A DNA stretch of 16,828 nucleotides from the NCBI GenBank assembly GCA_964497585.1, contig CAZCDS010000099.1, positions 1-16,828 on the forward strand, in the 5' to 3' direction. The stretch comes from CAZCDS01 sp964497585. Lineage in GTDB: Bacteria > Desulfobacterota > Desulfomonilia > Desulfomonilales > Desulfomonilaceae. This document shows positions 15,091-16,828 of this stretch, one piece after another; position 1 is the stretch's first letter; the number at the start of each line of letters is the position of its first letter. The position numbers and the translations under genes were made by a program. The notes beneath the pieces are model-generated. The model did not search any database. It was not told the origin of the DNA and saw nothing but the letters and a program-made list of their open reading frames with translations.

Positions 15091-16106
15091 GAACTCTCAA
15101 TTCAAAGAAAACGGTCTCATATATTATCGCAGCAGTCGTAGCGATCTGCTTATCTTCGCATGGGGCATTCGGGGTGACCCCGCAGCTGACTTTTGAGTCC
15201 TCCAGAGGGCGAGTGGTAATTATTAAGGCGAATGGGATCGGGGGATCGGGGGTGATGAAGCAGCCAACGCTAAGAGTCCGCACCTCTCAAGGATATTCCG
15301 ACATCGAAACAAGTAAGATCGTCTATATATATCGAAAGAGAGTTCGATGGGTCTCCGGTCAAAGCATAATGACAGGGGAGTTGCTTGAACAAGACTTAAG
15401 CATCAAGCTACACAACGGTCCGGGGTGGAAACTTCATGCTAGAGACATCCTTTTTTTGACCGCCGTCCCACCCAGCGCTCCTCCAGGATCAATAGTGAAA
15501 ATCAATGTCTTCGTCGTGGGAGGAACTGTGTCAAAAAGAGCTTGGGCAAAGTCCGGACGCTTAGCCTGTACATCCGTTGTTGTCTTGGATGAGTATTCGG
15601 TGGATAGAATATTCACCATCTCAAATCCTGAATATCATAGTGTCATGGAAAAGCTTCCAACTAGCTTCGATTTCGGGTTTGATGTAATGCCAGAGCGCCA
15701 AATCAATAAGGAATTTCTACCGGTAATCAGCTATTGTCTTGTCCCAGAAGCCAAACGAGGGATTCATGCACCGACCCTTTCCAACATGTCCAAAAGGAGC
15801 TACACAGATACTGACGCTTGGAAATACCACTGGAAGGGGCTTTCGATCGATGAGGCGGTGGTTTCTGGTGCGACGTTTGGACCATCCGGGTTTTCTGCTG
15901 GCACTAAACGACGACTGAAACGGGTATTCAATGCCATTATCAGTGACTTTGAAGGATCGAGCGAAATCTACTTGTTTGTCGCGCCCTACGAACCATCGGA
16001 GAAACCTGGAAGCCATGCGATCGAAAGTTCCCCGTGGTATCGCGAGAGGGTTCACTTCTATAAAACAGTGAGTAACGTGCTGAGGCTCCCCGTGGAGTTC
16101 AAGTGA
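15087..16106 (+). CDS. Secreted protein of unknown function
   Basis: ATG 15087 follows GAGGGGG at 15071-15077. The 339-residue protein starts with a signal peptide (hydrophobic core SYIIAAVVAICLSS, cleavage near AFG at about residue 29). Its first half (about 35-140) is rich in short beta-like segments (RVVIIKANG, TLRVRTSQGYSDIETSKIVY, HARDILFLTAV). Then come a Pro-rich joint (PPSAPPGS), a region with FVVGGTVSK and FDFGFDVMPE, and a C-terminal part with long charged helices and aromatic residues (WKYHWKGLSIDEAVVSG, SSPWYRERVHFYKTV). I recognise no family. Position right behind an intact secreted CHAT protease makes it a candidate partner or substrate, which is inference. It has no membrane anchor beyond the signal peptide and no lipobox. 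Confidence 0.75.
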   Translation: MRTLNSKKTVSYIIAAVVAICLSSHGAFGVTPQLTFESSRGRVVIIKANGIGGSGVMKQPTLRVRTSQGYSDIETSKIVYIYRKRVRWVSGQSIMTGELLEQDLSIKLHNGPGWKLHARDILFLTAVPPSAPPGSIVKINVFVVGGTVSKRAWAKSGRLACTSVVVLDEYSVDRIFTISNPEYHSVMEKLPTSFDFGFDVMPERQINKEFLPVISYCLVPEAKRGIHAPTLSNMSKRSYTDTDAWKYHWKGLSIDEAVVSGATFGPSGFSAGTKRRLKRVFNAIISDFEGSSEIYLFVAPYEPSEKPGSHAIESSPWYRERVHFYKTVSNVLRLPVEFK

Positions 16107-16148
16107 AAAAATGCAGACGTGAAACGCCTTGCGCTGGCTTGAAAGAGG

Positions 16149-16367
16149 ATGTTTTCCACACATAATCGGGAGAACAATCTGTTCGACAGATTTCGATTGA
16201 ACAGATTGGGTGTGGTCTCCTGGCGCATGGAAAAGGCCGCAGATATCTATGGGGGTATCCTCGGATTGTTGAGCTTCATTGGGTCGACGATTGTGCTCAT
16301 TCTTCCTAACAGGAGCAGTCAGCTGGTCCGCCCTAAGACGAACCGCGCGGAACGGATCGGAACATAA
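16149..16367 (+). CDS. Doubtful small membrane protein ORF
   Basis: A 72-codon frame, or 47 codons from the inner ATG 16227, contains one hydrophobic stretch (GGILGLLSFIGSTIVLILP) followed by a basic tail. A single-pass small membrane protein is possible. The ribosome site is poor for both starts: AGAGG abuts ATG 16149, and nothing precedes 16227. I recognise no family. Confidence 0.22.
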   Translation: MFSTHNRENNLFDRFRLNRLGVVSWRMEKAADIYGGILGLLSFIGSTIVLILPNRSSQLVRPKTNRAERIGT

Positions 16368-16389
16368 TCCCGCACACGGAGGTAAACAG

Positions 16390-16806
16390 ATGGTTGGCAG
16401 GATTCTATTAGCTCTGTTAATGCTCATTGTCCTTCAGTCAGAGACCCTCCCCGAAGGTTATGCCGTCGGGCTGAAGGATGTCCCGACACCTCGCGCTGTA
16501 GGCACAGGCGCCTCAGTCAACGGCAAGATCTATTTCGTGGGCGGAATCGATTCTACTGGAAAAGAGACTGCCATCAATGAAGAATATGACACAAAAACCA
16601 ATACATGGACTGTCAAGGCCGCCATGCCGACGGCCCGTGGTGGCGCAACGGCAGAGTCTTTGGGCGGCTTGATCTACGTAATTGGGGGACGTCGTGGTCG
16701 AGAGGTCCTTTCGGTCTGTGAGAAGTACGATCCGGTCAGGGATGCCTGGACGAGATGTGCCCCCATGCCCACTGCTATAGTCTTCCGCACTGAAATCTGC
16801 GCCTAA
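16390..16806 (+). CDS. Secreted kelch-repeat protein, apparently truncated
   Basis: ATG 16390 has a good ribosome site, GGAGG at 16378-16382. The 138-residue product has a hydrophobic N-terminus (MVGRILLALLMLIVLQ) that looks like a signal peptide. Two kelch repeats follow: PRAVGTGASVNGKIYFVGG with YDTKTNTWTVKAAMPTAR, and GGATAESLGGLIYVIGG with YDPVRDAWTRCAPMPTA. The Gly-Gly, Tyr and Trp spacing is typical. Kelch beta-propellers need five to seven blades, usually about 300 residues. Here the reading changes right after the second blade to IVFRTEICA and stops, so the gene is probably cut short by a deletion, insertion or frameshift near 16778. It would act outside the cytoplasm if functional. 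Confidence 0.7.
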   Translation: MVGRILLALLMLIVLQSETLPEGYAVGLKDVPTPRAVGTGASVNGKIYFVGGIDSTGKETAINEEYDTKTNTWTVKAAMPTARGGATAESLGGLIYVIGGRRGREVLSVCEKYDPVRDAWTRCAPMPTAIVFRTEICA

Positions 16807-16828
16807 GCAAAGTGGGGAATAACCGACC

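Overview
This window looks like an accessory, partly decaying chromosomal region of a Gram-negative bacterium with roughly balanced base composition. The mix of secreted TPR-CHAT proteins, a membrane-bound class III nucleotide cyclase, a PilZ-like protein, an ankyrin-like protein and a kelch protein would fit a Desulfobacterota/deltaproteobacterial genome. That placement is inference from gene content only.

Left part (1-4811): a membrane-anchored C39-type cysteine peptidase (31-783) is followed by a six-helix membrane HAMP-adenylate/guanylate cyclase. One extra G in a GGG run at 1935-1937 splits the cyclase into two frames (1036-1941 and 1938-2596). Directly behind it lies a relic of the C-terminal end of a CHAT protease (about 2640-2893) with an in-frame stop. 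On the minus strand is a membrane protein with an ankyrin-like tail (3795 to 2964), also split by one base, here in a six-base C/G run at 3222-3227. A PilZ-like protein follows (4227-4811).

Middle (4812-7644): a gene-poor stretch of about 1.2 kb holds a diverged copy of a DNA element (5365-5560, minus) whose partner lies at 14825-15020 (plus). A replication-type gene starts at 5991 and has a primase-like zinc region and a winged helix. It is broken near 6920 and joined to the last ~80 codons of a family-A DNA polymerase (to 7173). This is probably the debris of a plasmid or phage replication module.

Right part (7645-16828): two large paralogous genes encode secreted TPR-CHAT proteins with signal peptide, nine to eleven 40-residue TPR units, a charged linker and a caspase-like CHAT domain with His and Cys present. 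The first (7645-10957) is split by a 61-bp insertion that carries a 28-bp exact direct repeat; removing it restores a 1083-residue protein. The second (11338-14820, 1160 aa) is intact. Between them is the decayed 5' end of a third paralog (11006-11236). Behind the intact copy come a possible 89-codon ORF and an unknown secreted protein of 339 aa (15087-16106), packed like an operon. A kelch-repeat protein (16390-16806) appears truncated at the right edge.

The main theme is a secreted TPR-CHAT family (two large genes and two relics) that has been duplicated and is partly broken, next to replication debris. The intact CHAT protein, the small ORF and the secreted unknown protein could form one functional unit.
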